Shown here piece by piece: positions 25,381 to 34,452 of a stretch of 64,000 bases of DNA. Location of the stretch: assembly GCF_900167915.1 (NCBI RefSeq), contig NZ_FUYM01000001.1:558001-622000 (forward strand), given 5' to 3'. Each line of letters starts with the position of its first letter. The stretch's first letter is position 1. Position numbers and translations under genes: made by a program. The notes below the pieces were generated by a model that was not told the origin of the DNA, did no database searches, and saw nothing but the letters and a program-made list of their open reading frames with translations. Origin of the DNA: Rhizorhabdus histidinilytica (GTDB lineage: Bacteria; Pseudomonadota; Alphaproteobacteria; Sphingomonadales; Sphingomonadaceae).

Positions 25381-27768
25381 ATGCGCTGTCGCACCATTTT
25401 CTTGTCGGGCTGCGCTTTCGCGCTGAACGCGCTGCCGAGCGTGGGCATGGCCCAGACCGCCGTGCCGCCGCAGGCCGCCGAGGCGGCTGACGTTGACGCC
25501 GGTGAGATCGTCGTCACGGCGCGGCGTCGTGAGGAATCCATCCAGGACGTGCCGATCTCGGTCTCGGCCCTGTCGGGTGACCAGCTTCGCCGCCAGGGCG
25601 TCACCGACGCCCAGTCGCTGCAATATGCGACGCCGTCGCTGTCCGTCACCAGCTCGCAGAGCCAGCGCAACACCGTGGCCTTCGCGCTGCGCGGCCAGCG
25701 CACGCAGGAGACCCAGCTCTTCACCGACCCGCCGGTGGGCACTTATTTCGCCGAAGTCGTGCAGCCGCGCCCCTATGGCTTCGGCAAGACCTTCTTCGAT
25801 CTTCAGTCGGTCCAGGTGCTCAAGGGCGTCCAGGGCACGCTGTTCGGCCGCAACATGACCGGCGGCGCCGTGCTCGTCGAACCGGCGCATCCCGAGCTGG
25901 GCTCGTTCAGCGGCGAGGTCCGCGGCCAGTACGGCAATTACGACATGAAGGACCTCTATGGGGTCGTGAACATTCCGGTCGGCGACAATTTCGCGATCCG
26001 CGTCGCCGGCAAGACCCATAAGCGCGACGGCTGGGCCCGCGAGGTGACCACCGGCCGCGACTATGACAACCAGAATTTCAACACCTTCCGCGTCTCCACC
26101 TTGTGGAAGCCGATCGAGGGGCTGGAGACGCTGACCGTCGGCGACTGGTACAAGTCGAAAGAGCACGGCACCGCCGCGTTCATCACCGACCTGCGCCTGC
26201 CTTCGGTCATCTCCAACTATGAAGGGTTGCGCGCGGCGGGGGCGATCACCGCCAACATCCCGGCGCAGTACGCCGCCGCCCGCGACATGTTCTACAAGAA
26301 GCACTTCACCCTCGACATGGGTGCGGGCGAGGGCGGCAATCTCGACGTCTTCGGCAAGCCCTATGAGAACATCAAGAACTGGGGCATCACCAACAAGACG
26401 ACCTGGGAGCTGAGCGACACGATCACGCTGAAGAACATCTTCGGCTATCGCCGCCTCCAGCGCGACCAGGTGCAGGATTATGACGGCATTCCCGCCTTCC
26501 TGATCACGCCCTATCAATATGCGCGCAGCCGCAACATCAGCGAGGAATTCCAGATCCAGGGCAAGGCCTTCGATCGGAAGCTCGATTACATCGCCGGCCT
26601 CTATTATTTCGAGGAGAAGGGCAAGGACGGCTCGCTGGCCAATACGCTGCCGGAGCTCAACATCGCCGGTGCACGCCAGAACCCGCGCACCGCGTCCGCG
26701 ACCCAGTTCGTCACTGCCAATCCTGGCGTCGGCTATTCGCGAACGGCTGCGGCTTTCCTCGCCGGCACGTTCCACGCGACCGATCAGCTCAGCCTGTCGG
26801 GCGGCCTCCGCTATAATTACGACAAGCGCAAGATCACCGTTTCGCCGTCGCAGCCGTTCCGGTCCAATCCCGCCGGCGGTACGGGCGTCTGCTCGTTCGA
26901 CATCGACGCGGCGACCGCCGGCACCCAGACGGTTCCGTTCGACCAGTGCTCGTTCACCAACCAGAAGTCGTTCAAGGAATGGACCTACGACGCGACCATC
27001 CAATATGAGCCGTCGGCGAACGTCACCGCCTATGCCTCCTTCCGGCACGGTTTCCGGGCGGGCGGCTTCTCGACCCGAGCGACCAGCTACGTCACGCTCG
27101 CGCCGTTCCTGCCCGAGTTTGTGGACGAGTATGAGATCGGCTTGAAGACCAACACGCGGATCGGATCGTCGGGCCGCCTGACGACCAGCACCGCGCTGTT
27201 CCGTCAGGACGGGTCGGACGTGCAGAAGCAGCGTGCGACCTTCGTGAACGGCAACGTCTTCACGATCGTCGATAACACCGCCAAGCAGCGCAATACGGGT
27301 GGCGAGTTCGAGGCGACCCTGAGCGTACCCAACTTCTCGCTGACCGGCTTCTACTCCTACACAAAGGTCAAGATCCTGCGCGGTGGGGCGACCTCGGCGA
27401 TTGGGCCCGAGATCGCGCAGCGCGGCACGCCGAAGAACCAGGCGGGCTTCACCGCCACCGTGTCGCCGCCGATCTCGGAAGATATCGGTCAACTGAACCT
27501 GATCGGCAACTTCACCTGGCGCAGCAAGAACTATCTCGACGATTTCGAGGTGAGCGCCCTCCAGCCGGCCTTCGCGCTGGTCAACCTGCGCGCCGAGCTC
27601 AACGACATCGGCGGATCGAGGGCTTCGCTCGCGTTCTTCGTGAACAACGCGACCAATGAGGTCTATCGCCAGGGTGTCCTCGGCCTCGTCGCCGAAGGCC
27701 TGGGCTTCTCGTCGAGCGTCTATGGCGAGCCGCGCATGTATGGCGTCGAGCTGGGCTACAAATTCTAA
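25381..27768 (+). CDS. TonB-dependent receptor (second)
   Basis: A full-length 795-residue outer-membrane receptor. Signal peptide at residues 1-24 ending VGMAQ. Plug begins EIVVTARRREESIQDVPISV; plug signature VLKGVQGTLFGRNMTGGAV; last residue Phe (ELGYKF) as needed for barrel assembly. GGGGAGG precedes the ATG. It is a clear paralogue of the receptor at 58689-61016 (shared TDPPVGTYFAEVVQ and LRGQRTQET-like blocks). It is followed by a strong terminator and then a phosphotransferase gene. Its ligand may be a hydrophobic plant or steroid-like compound, but the sequence does not tell. Confidence 0.96.
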   Translation: MRCRTIFLSGCAFALNALPSVGMAQTAVPPQAAEAADVDAGEIVVTARRREESIQDVPISVSALSGDQLRRQGVTDAQSLQYATPSLSVTSSQSQRNTVAFALRGQRTQETQLFTDPPVGTYFAEVVQPRPYGFGKTFFDLQSVQVLKGVQGTLFGRNMTGGAVLVEPAHPELGSFSGEVRGQYGNYDMKDLYGVVNIPVGDNFAIRVAGKTHKRDGWAREVTTGRDYDNQNFNTFRVSTLWKPIEGLETLTVGDWYKSKEHGTAAFITDLRLPSVISNYEGLRAAGAITANIPAQYAAARDMFYKKHFTLDMGAGEGGNLDVFGKPYENIKNWGITNKTTWELSDTITLKNIFGYRRLQRDQVQDYDGIPAFLITPYQYARSRNISEEFQIQGKAFDRKLDYIAGLYYFEEKGKDGSLANTLPELNIAGARQNPRTASATQFVTANPGVGYSRTAAAFLAGTFHATDQLSLSGGLRYNYDKRKITVSPSQPFRSNPAGGTGVCSFDIDAATAGTQTVPFDQCSFTNQKSFKEWTYDATIQYEPSANVTAYASFRHGFRAGGFSTRATSYVTLAPFLPEFVDEYEIGLKTNTRIGSSGRLTTSTALFRQDGSDVQKQRATFVNGNVFTIVDNTAKQRNTGGEFEATLSVPNFSLTGFYSYTKVKILRGGATSAIGPEIAQRGTPKNQAGFTATVSPPISEDIGQLNLIGNFTWRSKNYLDDFEVSALQPAFALVNLRAELNDIGGSRASLAFFVNNATNEVYRQGVLGLVAEGLGFSSSVYGEPRMYGVELGYKF

Positions 27769-27797
27769 CCCCTCGGTCCGTAAGACCGAAACTCCTG

Positions 27798-27831
27798 CAG
27801 GGGCGCACCATGTGCGCCCCTGTTTTCTTTT
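27798..27831 (+). terminator. Rho-independent terminator after second TonB receptor
   Basis: Perfect 11-bp stem CAGGGGCGCAC / GTGCGCCCCTG with a 3-nt CAT loop, followed by TTTTCTTTT. It lies 30 nt after the receptor stop and ends 16 nt before the phosphotransferase ATG, so it should make receptor mRNA more abundant than the downstream message. Confidence 0.88.
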
Positions 27832-27846
27832 CCGGGGAGGATATGC

Positions 27847-28929
27847 ATGGTGGAGATCGTCCATCCGCCGGCCCTGCCGCTGCCGCTGACGCCCGAGCAG
27901 GTCGACGCCGGCTGGCTGACCCGCGCGCTGGGGCAGACCATGCCCGGCGCCGTGGTGGCCGCTGCCGACATCGTCGACATCGTCTGGGGGACATCGACCA
28001 AGATCAGGGTCCGCGTCGACGGGCATGACGGGCAGGGGGCGGCGCTGCCCGCCACGCTGATCGTCAAGGGCGGGTTCGAGGAGCACAGCCCCAGGATGGC
28101 GGCGATGTATTCCAATGAGGCGCGCTTCTACGCCGACATCCAGCCATATGTGCCAATGCCGTCGCCGCGCTGCTGGTTCTCGGGATCGGACCCGGCATCG
28201 CACCAGTCGATCGTGATCATGGAGGATCTGCGCCGCGACGGGCTGATCTTCTGCGATCCGCTGCAACCCCAGGATTTCGAGCGGATCGCCCGCCGGCTCG
28301 AGGTGATGGCCGGCTATCACGCCGCGACCTGGCAATCGCCGCGTTTCGAGCCGGGCGGATCATGGTCGGACATCCATAGCCGGTTCGAAAGCTGGGGCCT
28401 CGACTATATGCGCCGCTATCTCGTCGCCGACGTCTGGGCGCACTACATGGCCTCGCCGCGCGGGGCGGCAACGTCGCGCCGCTTCCATGATCGCGGCTGG
28501 ATGGAGCGCGCGCTGCTGCAAATCGGCGAGATCCAGCACGCGCAGCCGCGATGCCTGATCCACGGTGACACCCATCTCGGCAATCTCTACGTCGCCGAGG
28601 ACGGTACGCCGGGCTTCTTCGACGCACAGGTGGCGCGCACAGCCTGGCATCACGAAGTGTCCTACCACATCGTCTGCGCCGCCGACCTCGCCGATCGCGC
28701 GGAATGGGAGCGGCCGCTGCTCGATCGCTATCTGCGGGCAATGGCAGCCCATGGCGTTGAACTCGACGCCGAGGCGGCGTGGCTCGACTATCGCCGCTCG
28801 ATCGCCTGGGGACTGTTCATCTTCCTCACCAACGAGGTGCGGTTCCAGACCGAGTCCGTGAACACCGCCTATGCCGCCCGCTTCTCGCAGGCCGCGCTGG
28901 ATCACGAGCTGAGGGAATTGCTGCCCTAG
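27847..28929 (+). CDS. Phosphotransferase, APH/ecdysteroid-kinase-like (copy 1)
   Basis: A 360-residue protein-kinase-like small-molecule phosphotransferase. N-lobe: WGTSTKIRVRV with LIVKGG (ATP Lys) and NEARFYADI (Glu); C-lobe: catalytic loop LIHGDTHLGNLYV and metal Asp in GFFDAQVA. This layout, with IVIMEDL at the hinge, is like the aminoglycoside phosphotransferase/EcKinase-like groups. It would phosphorylate a hydroxyl on a small molecule. GGGGAGG sits 6 nt before the ATG. It is paralogous to the gene at 57433-58515. Its end overlaps the convergent SDR by 4 nt. Confidence 0.9.
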   Translation: MVEIVHPPALPLPLTPEQVDAGWLTRALGQTMPGAVVAAADIVDIVWGTSTKIRVRVDGHDGQGAALPATLIVKGGFEEHSPRMAAMYSNEARFYADIQPYVPMPSPRCWFSGSDPASHQSIVIMEDLRRDGLIFCDPLQPQDFERIARRLEVMAGYHAATWQSPRFEPGGSWSDIHSRFESWGLDYMRRYLVADVWAHYMASPRGAATSRRFHDRGWMERALLQIGEIQHAQPRCLIHGDTHLGNLYVAEDGTPGFFDAQVARTAWHHEVSYHIVCAADLADRAEWERPLLDRYLRAMAAHGVELDAEAAWLDYRRSIAWGLFIFLTNEVRFQTESVNTAYAARFSQAALDHELRELLP

Positions 28930-29750
28930 GGCCCCTCGATCAGGCTGTGGCCGGTCATCGCCGCGATCTGGCTGACCCCGGCGTCGACCGGCAGCAGCAC
29001 GCCGGTGATCAGTCGCGCCTCGGGCGAGGCGAGGAACAATGTCGCCGCCGCGACGTCCCAGGCGTCGCCCTCGATGCCGAGCGGGCCGACCTTGCGGCGC
29101 TTCTCGCGCAGCGGGGCGAGCTGCGGGTTGTTGGCGACGTGCGGGGTGTGGAGATGGCCGGGGGAGACGATGTTGGCGCGGATGCCCTGCCGGCCATAGA
29201 CGGTCGCGATCTCGCGGGTGAAGGCGTCGAGTGCGGCCTTGGCCGGGCCGTAGCCTAGCGATCCGTGCGCGCGCTGGCCGGCGGTGGAGGAGATGTTGAC
29301 GATCGCCTTGCCGCGGCCCTCGATCAGCGCCGGGATCGCTGCCCGGCACATATGGAAGGCGCCGGTCAGGTTGATGTCGACGATCTCGCGCCAGGTCGCG
29401 TCGTCGATGTCGGCGAGCTTCGGCCCGCCGAAGCCCCGGCCGACATTGTTGACGAGGATGTCGAGGGTGCCGAAGGCGGCCAGCGCTTCGGCGACGATCC
29501 GTTCGCAATCCTCCGCGTGGGTGACGTCGCCCGCGCAGGCGAAGGCTTCGCCGCCGAACGCTTCGATTATCGCGACGGTGCGCTCGGCATTGGCGCGGTC
29601 GCGGGTAACGACGCAGACCCGGGCGCCTTCGCGCGCGAACAGCAGCGCGATGGCGCGGCCGTTGCCCATCTCCTCGCCAGGCGCGCCAGCGCCGGTGACG
29701 ATCGCGGCCTGGCCGGCGAGGCGGTCGTAATAGCTCAGGGGTTCGGGCAT
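28926..29750 (-). CDS. SDR, mycofactocin-like length (module copy 1)
   Basis: A 274-residue SDR: TGAGAPGEEMGNGRAIA (extended cofactor loop), NNVG, Ser in NISSTAG and Tyr-Lys in YGPAK. The block RRKVGPLGIEGDAWDVA is shared with the SDR at 56618-57436, so the two are paralogues; each lies beside a phosphotransferase and a TonB receptor. I use the ATG at 29750 (MPEPLSYYDRL, also like the paralogue). Last gene of the minus-strand operon that begins with the DUF1214 gene. Confidence 0.93.
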   Translation of the reverse strand: MPEPLSYYDRLAGQAAIVTGAGAPGEEMGNGRAIALLFAREGARVCVVTRDRANAERTVAIIEAFGGEAFACAGDVTHAEDCERIVAEALAAFGTLDILVNNVGRGFGGPKLADIDDATWREIVDINLTGAFHMCRAAIPALIEGRGKAIVNISSTAGQRAHGSLGYGPAKAALDAFTREIATVYGRQGIRANIVSPGHLHTPHVANNPQLAPLREKRRKVGPLGIEGDAWDVAAATLFLASPEARLITGVLLPVDAGVSQIAAMTGHSLIEGP

Positions 29751-29760
29751 GCTCGCCTCC

Positions 29761-30507
29761 TCAGATCGCGCTGCGGCCGCCGTCGATGAGATAGGCGCCG
29801 CCATGGATGTGCGGCGCCTCGTCCGAGGCGAGGAAGGCGACGAGCGCGGCGACCTCCTCGGGCTCGCACAACCGCCCCTGCGGCGACCGGGCGACGAGCA
29901 TCTCGATCATCTCGGCGCTGCTGTTGGCGAGGATGTCGGTGTTGGTGGTACCGGGGCAGACGGCGTTGATGCGGATATTGTCGCGCGCATATTCGGCGGC
30001 GGCGGCACGGGTCATCATCAGCACCGCGCCCTTCGAGGTGATGTAGGGGCTCGACAGCGCGGTCGCGCGGAAGCTGCCGGTCGAGGCCATGTTGACGATC
30101 GATCCGCCGCCCTGGCGCAGCATGTGTGGGATCACCGCGCGCTGCATCAGGTAGACGCCGCGCACATTGACCCCCATCACCTTGTCCCAGTCCTCGAGCG
30201 GCTGCTCGTGGAGGCGGAGCCGCCGGGGGTTGCCGATCCCGGCATTGTTGACCAGCACATGGACCCCGCCGAAACGCGCGACGACCTCGGCCACCATGGC
30301 GTCGATCGCCGCCGGATCGGCAACGTCGCAGATCAGGCCATGGGCATCGGTACCCGCCGCCGCGACGGCGGCATCGAGCTTGTCCGCCTTGACGTCGGTG
30401 CCGACCACGACCGCGCCTTCGCTCGCGAGCCGCGCCATGCAGGCCCGGCCGATTCCCGCGCCGGCGCCGGTGACGATCGCGATCTTGCCCTCGAAGCGCC
30501 GGTTCAT
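29761..30507 (-). CDS. Short-chain dehydrogenase/reductase
   Basis: A 248-residue classical SDR with TGAGAGIGRA, NNAG, Ser in NMASTGS, YITSK and the family end HGGAYLIDGG. Start overlaps the VOC stop by 4 nt (ATGA). It is the fourth gene of the five-gene operon DUF1214, sulfotransferase, VOC, SDR, SDR. Confidence 0.94.
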   Translation of the reverse strand: MNRRFEGKIAIVTGAGAGIGRACMARLASEGAVVVGTDVKADKLDAAVAAAGTDAHGLICDVADPAAIDAMVAEVVARFGGVHVLVNNAGIGNPRRLRLHEQPLEDWDKVMGVNVRGVYLMQRAVIPHMLRQGGGSIVNMASTGSFRATALSSPYITSKGAVLMMTRAAAAEYARDNIRINAVCPGTTNTDILANSSAEMIEMLVARSPQGRLCEPEEVAALVAFLASDEAPHIHGGAYLIDGGRSAI

Positions 30508-30992
30508 GCCGACGCTCCCTGCTCGATCATATGCTGGTCGATGCGCGCGTTGAGCTTGGTGACGAGCGCGCGATCGCTGAGTTCGACGAAATAGCCGAGC
30601 TGCGCGACCGTATCGAGATGGATCACCGCGGCGTCGCCATTGGGCATCGTCGCGCCCCAGCTCTCGAACACGCATTCGACGCCGCCGGGCCGCTGGCCGA
30701 GATCGTCGACCGCATAGCCGAGGTGGAAGATGCCTTCGCCGCGCGTCTCCAGCCATTCCCTGGCATTGCCTTCGCCGATCACCGGCTCGATCATCTCGAG
30801 ATAGACGTCGCCCCATCGGGTGAAGGCGTTGCGGTTCGCGAAGCGGCCGCGCCAGTCGCGGTAGCGCCCCTCATAATCGGTATCGAGCCGCCAGAAGGGG
30901 CCGAGGCCGAGCAGGCGGCGATAGTGCTCCATCCCTGCGTCGATGTCGCGGACGACGACGCCGATCTGATAGAAATCCCCCTCGAATTTCAT
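30504..30992 (-). CDS. VOC (glyoxalase/dioxygenase fold) protein, copy 2
   Basis: A 162-residue VOC protein. Aligned by eye to copy 1, metal positions are Q9, E66, H90 and E127, again Gln-Glu-His-Glu. I chose the ATG at 30992 because GGAGAA lies 7 nt upstream; an ATG at 31010 overlaps the sulfotransferase stop and would add six residues. It directly follows a sulfotransferase gene, as copy 1 does. Reaction unknown. Confidence 0.85.
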   Translation of the reverse strand: MKFEGDFYQIGVVVRDIDAGMEHYRRLLGLGPFWRLDTDYEGRYRDWRGRFANRNAFTRWGDVYLEMIEPVIGEGNAREWLETRGEGIFHLGYAVDDLGQRPGGVECVFESWGATMPNGDAAVIHLDTVAQLGYFVELSDRALVTKLNARIDQHMIEQGASA

Positions 30993-31006
30993 GGTCTGGT
31001 TCTCCG

Positions 31007-32146
31007 TCATGCGAGGTCGTGGCGCGCGATGTAATCGGCGAAGCGCTCGCGGACCTGATCGTCGGTGATGCCGAATTCGCCCGACGAATAATCGTGCCGG
31101 CCATGCTTGCCCTGCGGGTTGTCGCCGATGAACGCCTGCATTGCCGCCTCGGCCTCGGCGCCGAGCGTCAGGCCGAAATGGCGGTAGATTCGCCGCACCG
31201 TGCCCAGCTTGTCGGCGATCAGGTCGCGATAGTGGACGTCGAGCACCGCCACGCCGGGATGCCGCTCGCGCGCCTCGCGCATCCGCTCGACCGCGCGGGC
31301 GAAGATGTCGAGCCGGATCGGGCCGGTCTCCGCCTTCTCGAACAACTGGCCGTTGCGCCAGATCAGGCTCGCGCCGGATGCGATCGTCTCGACCGGGTTG
31401 CGGTGGAGCACCACCACCCGTGCATCGGGGAAGACGCGCAGCATCGCGTCCATGCCGTAGCTGTGCGAGGGATTCTTGAGCAGCCAGGTGCGATCGCGCG
31501 CCCGCGCGCCCATCAGCCGGAGGTTGTCCTTGTAGCGGCGGTAGGAGGGCTCCTCGTCCGCCTCGTACCACCAGCGGCGATAGTCGGGCAGCGGCAGCGT
31601 CGAATTGAAGGTGTTGGTCATGAAGCTCTGGCTCATGACGGTGATGCACTCGTCGGCCAGCGCCGCGCCCATGTCGTGCGCGGCGCGCAGGCCGGGATTG
31701 GCGGCGAAGGTCGCCTCCAGCCGGTCGTGGACCTGGCGGAACTGGGGGTGCTCCTCCCATTCCTCTCGGGGCGGACGGATCAGGGGCGCCTCGCCGACCC
31801 AGCGCGGCGTCCACTGGAACTGCGGATCGACCGACATCAGGAAGTGGAGGATCGTCGTGCCGCTGCGCGGCAGGCCGGTGATGATCAGTGGCGCGGGCAC
31901 CGGATCGTCGAGCAGTTCGGGATGCGCGTTCCACCCGGCCTGCGAGGCGAGGCGGCTGACCAGCAGGTTGATCGCCATCGCGCCGAAGCGCGGGGCGATC
32001 CGATCGCGGCGCGGACTGGCCTTGATCGCGTCGATCAGCACGCCGAGCCCCTCGCGATAGCCGTCGTCGCCGAAATCGGAGCGGCCGGTGCGCGCGATCG
32101 CTTCCTCGTGCAGCGCGTCGGCGTCGGTCGGGTCGAAGCCGCTCAT
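31007..32146 (-). CDS. Sulfotransferase family protein (copy 2)
   Basis: A 379-residue sulfotransferase-type protein. 5'-phosphosulfate loop TGLPRSGTTIL with R94-S-G-T-T98, at the same residue numbers as copy 1; 3'-phosphate motif VLHRNPVETIASG. The N-terminus GRSDFGDDGYREGL matches copy 1. It overlaps both neighbours by 4 nt. PAPS use is inferred from the family; the acceptor is unknown. Confidence 0.88.
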   Translation of the reverse strand: MSGFDPTDADALHEEAIARTGRSDFGDDGYREGLGVLIDAIKASPRRDRIAPRFGAMAINLLVSRLASQAGWNAHPELLDDPVPAPLIITGLPRSGTTILHFLMSVDPQFQWTPRWVGEAPLIRPPREEWEEHPQFRQVHDRLEATFAANPGLRAAHDMGAALADECITVMSQSFMTNTFNSTLPLPDYRRWWYEADEEPSYRRYKDNLRLMGARARDRTWLLKNPSHSYGMDAMLRVFPDARVVVLHRNPVETIASGASLIWRNGQLFEKAETGPIRLDIFARAVERMREARERHPGVAVLDVHYRDLIADKLGTVRRIYRHFGLTLGAEAEAAMQAFIGDNPQGKHGRHDYSSGEFGITDDQVRERFADYIARHDLA

Positions 32147-33375
32147 CGCTGGAATCGCCGGGCGAGCTGTTCGCGACGCTTCGACAGCGTCGCGCGGCGG
32201 GCGCCGGCATCGATCGCCGGGTGATCGGCGGGCAGGGCGCCGCGGACGGCGTCGATCTTGAGCAGGCGCGAGACCGGCGTCGGGATTGCCTGGTCGGGCC
32301 GGAACCAGCGATAATGGAGGAAGCCGCGCCGGGCGCCGCCGGTGTCGAGCCAGTTGGGCACCCCCGGATCGCGCGCCGAGATCACGAAGCGCGCCTTGCC
32401 GTCGCCGTCTACATGCGCCTGACGGGCGTTGAGCGAGGTCTGCCGGTTCATGATGTCGGGTGCTTCCCACCACATATTGTAGAGGGTGAAGCTCCAATAG
32501 GGACCGTCGGGCAGGTCTGTCTCGATCAGGATCGCCTCGTCCTCCGCGAGGTCGAGGCAGATGATGCCGTAATAGAGCCAGGCCTTGCCGCCGCTCATCG
32601 GCGGCTTGAAGTTGCGGACCCCGGGCGGCTCGGTGCTCGGCGGGGTGATGATGTTCGCCGGATTGTCGGCGCGGACATTGGCGGCGCGCTGGTTCCACCA
32701 GCGGGCGGCGGCCAGGAACAGGCGGGTGGCGTTGGCGATCTGGTCGGCGAGCCGGTCCGCGGAGAGGGCGGGAGGATAGGCCGGCGCGTCGGGGTCGATC
32801 CGCTCGATGGTCAGCCAGCCCGGCGGCAGGTCGCGATCCCAATCCCAGTCATAGCGGCGCACGGTGATGCCGTTGCCGGCGGTGGGATATTGATCGGGCA
32901 CAGAGGTATCGCCGGCCAGCCCGGGAGCGATAGGCGTCCAGTTGCCGGGGTGCTCCTCGGCCGAGACGATCACCTCGAAGTCGCCATTGGCGGCGGTGGC
33001 GATATCGTCGTGCCACAGCCGGCCGATATTGACGCTGCGCCCTTCGCCGCCATTGTTGCCGCGCAGCCGATAAGTCGCGTTGCCGCGCAGCGCGGCCATG
33101 AAATAGGCGATATTGTTGTCGGGCCCGCCATAGCGGTAGCGATCGTCCATCTGTCGCAGGAACAGGGGGAAATCGGGGTCGTTGAAGTCAAGCCTATGCT
33201 GCAGGCTCATCGCGGCGAGCCGTGCGATCGAGCGCAGCAATTCGGCCAGCTCACCGCCGTCGGCCGGATCGCCGAGCACGCCGTCGATCGCCTCCGACGC
33301 CACCTGCTTGAGCGCGTCGCAATGGCCGTTCCACGCCGCGCGCAGCTTTTCCCGTTCCTCGGTGCCGATCGCCAT
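32143..33375 (-). CDS. DUF1214 domain-containing protein
   Basis: A 410-residue protein whose C-terminal third matches the DUF1214 type: YWSFTLYNMWWEAPDIMNRQ, then VISARDPGVPNWLDTGG and GFLHYRWF. The N-terminal half is less familiar but is rich in aromatic and Asp residues. There is no signal peptide, unlike many DUF1254/1214 proteins. Function unknown. It is the first gene of the minus-strand operon, with an ATGA overlap to the sulfotransferase, and is divergent from the GlxA-type regulator 81 bp away. Confidence 0.85.
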   Translation of the reverse strand: MAIGTEEREKLRAAWNGHCDALKQVASEAIDGVLGDPADGGELAELLRSIARLAAMSLQHRLDFNDPDFPLFLRQMDDRYRYGGPDNNIAYFMAALRGNATYRLRGNNGGEGRSVNIGRLWHDDIATAANGDFEVIVSAEEHPGNWTPIAPGLAGDTSVPDQYPTAGNGITVRRYDWDWDRDLPPGWLTIERIDPDAPAYPPALSADRLADQIANATRLFLAAARWWNQRAANVRADNPANIITPPSTEPPGVRNFKPPMSGGKAWLYYGIICLDLAEDEAILIETDLPDGPYWSFTLYNMWWEAPDIMNRQTSLNARQAHVDGDGKARFVISARDPGVPNWLDTGGARRGFLHYRWFRPDQAIPTPVSRLLKIDAVRGALPADHPAIDAGARRATLSKRREQLARRFQR

Positions 33376-33456
33376 TGTCCTCTCCCGCTATGGGATGAGG
33401 ATCGCGCGGTCGGCGGCTCTCGACCAGTAGCTTTCAGGACATTATCATAGGCAAAA

Positions 33457-34452
33457 GTGACAAGTCCTGCCGATCTCCTCCGCATCGCCATGCTGTGCGA
33501 TCCCGACACCCAGCGCGCCAGCCTGGCGCCGCTGCGCGACCTTGCCCGGCTTTCGGAGCGGCTCGCGAGCGAGCTCGACGGGCAGGCCGGGATGCAGCCG
33601 CTCCACCTCGACCTGCTCCACGACGCGCGGCTTGGCGAGGCGCCGCTGTCGGAGAGCCGTCCGCTCGTCTTGCGCCCCGGCGGCGAGCGCTACGACCTGG
33701 TCTATGTGGCGGCCGGCGAGGACCCCGCGACCGGCGACCAGTGGGAGGAGGCACGGCTCAGCGAGTGGCTACGCTGGCAGCATGATCACGGCGCCTGGGT
33801 GGTGGGGCTCGGCTCGGGCGTGCTGGCGCTGGCGGCGGCGGGGCTGCTCGACGGCGGCCCGGCCTCGATCCCGCCGCGCCATGCCCGACTGGCACGCCAG
33901 CTCCATCCGAACATCCGGCTCGCCCATGTCGGCGCGATCGCCGAACATGGCCGGGTGCTGACCGCTGCCGAGCCTTCCTCGGTGTTCGCGCTGGTGGTGG
34001 CGATGACGCGACGCTTCCATTCGCACGGCCTCGCCGAGCGCTATCGCCGCGCCTGCGGCCTGCCCGAGACGGCGGTGCCCGACAATGCGCTGCTGCCGAT
34101 GCGCAGCAACCAGGACCTGCTCATCGCCGAGGCGCGGGCCTGGATCATCGCCCATATGCACGACGATATCGACACGAACGCGGTGGCGGCGCAGTTCCAC
34201 GTCAGCGCGCGGACCCTGACGCGCCGATTCGAACGATCGATGGGGATCAGCCCGGCGCGCTACTTGCGCGAGGCGCGGCTCGACGCAGCCCGCTCGATGC
34301 TGCACCGGACCCGCTTCTCGATCGAACAGATCGCGCATCTGGTCGGCTATCGCGACGTCGGCTTCTTTCGCGACCTGTTCCGCAAGAACAGCGGCTGCTC
34401 GCCACGCGCCTATCGCATGGCGGCTCAGGCCGGAACCGCCTCCGCGAGCTGA
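33457..34452 (+). CDS. GlxA-type AraC family transcriptional regulator (first)
   Basis: A 331-residue regulator: N-terminal DJ-1/PfpI-like domain (residues 1-190, with YDLVYVAAGEDP and VVGLGSGVLALAAAGLLDG) and a C-terminal AraC helix-turn-helix pair (residues about 220-325, with AVAAQFHVSARTLTRRFERS and YRDVGFFRDLFRKNSG). GTG start; no ATG fits the N-terminus. The Cys of DJ-1 proteases is Ser in GSG, so it is a sensor, not an enzyme. It is divergent from the DUF1214 operon and probably controls it. Its 3' end overlaps the convergent ligase by 28 nt. Confidence 0.9.
   Translation: MTSPADLLRIAMLCDPDTQRASLAPLRDLARLSERLASELDGQAGMQPLHLDLLHDARLGEAPLSESRPLVLRPGGERYDLVYVAAGEDPATGDQWEEARLSEWLRWQHDHGAWVVGLGSGVLALAAAGLLDGGPASIPPRHARLARQLHPNIRLAHVGAIAEHGRVLTAAEPSSVFALVVAMTRRFHSHGLAERYRRACGLPETAVPDNALLPMRSNQDLLIAEARAWIIAHMHDDIDTNAVAAQFHVSARTLTRRFERSMGISPARYLREARLDAARSMLHRTRFSIEQIAHLVGYRDVGFFRDLFRKNSGCSPRAYRMAAQAGTASAS

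Noticed and set aside
25351-28335. A 994-codon open frame on the minus strand opposite the second TonB receptor
   Set aside because: It is the antisense shadow of a GC-rich gene. It is Arg/Gly/Ala-rich without any domain and runs across the receptor, terminator and phosphotransferase.
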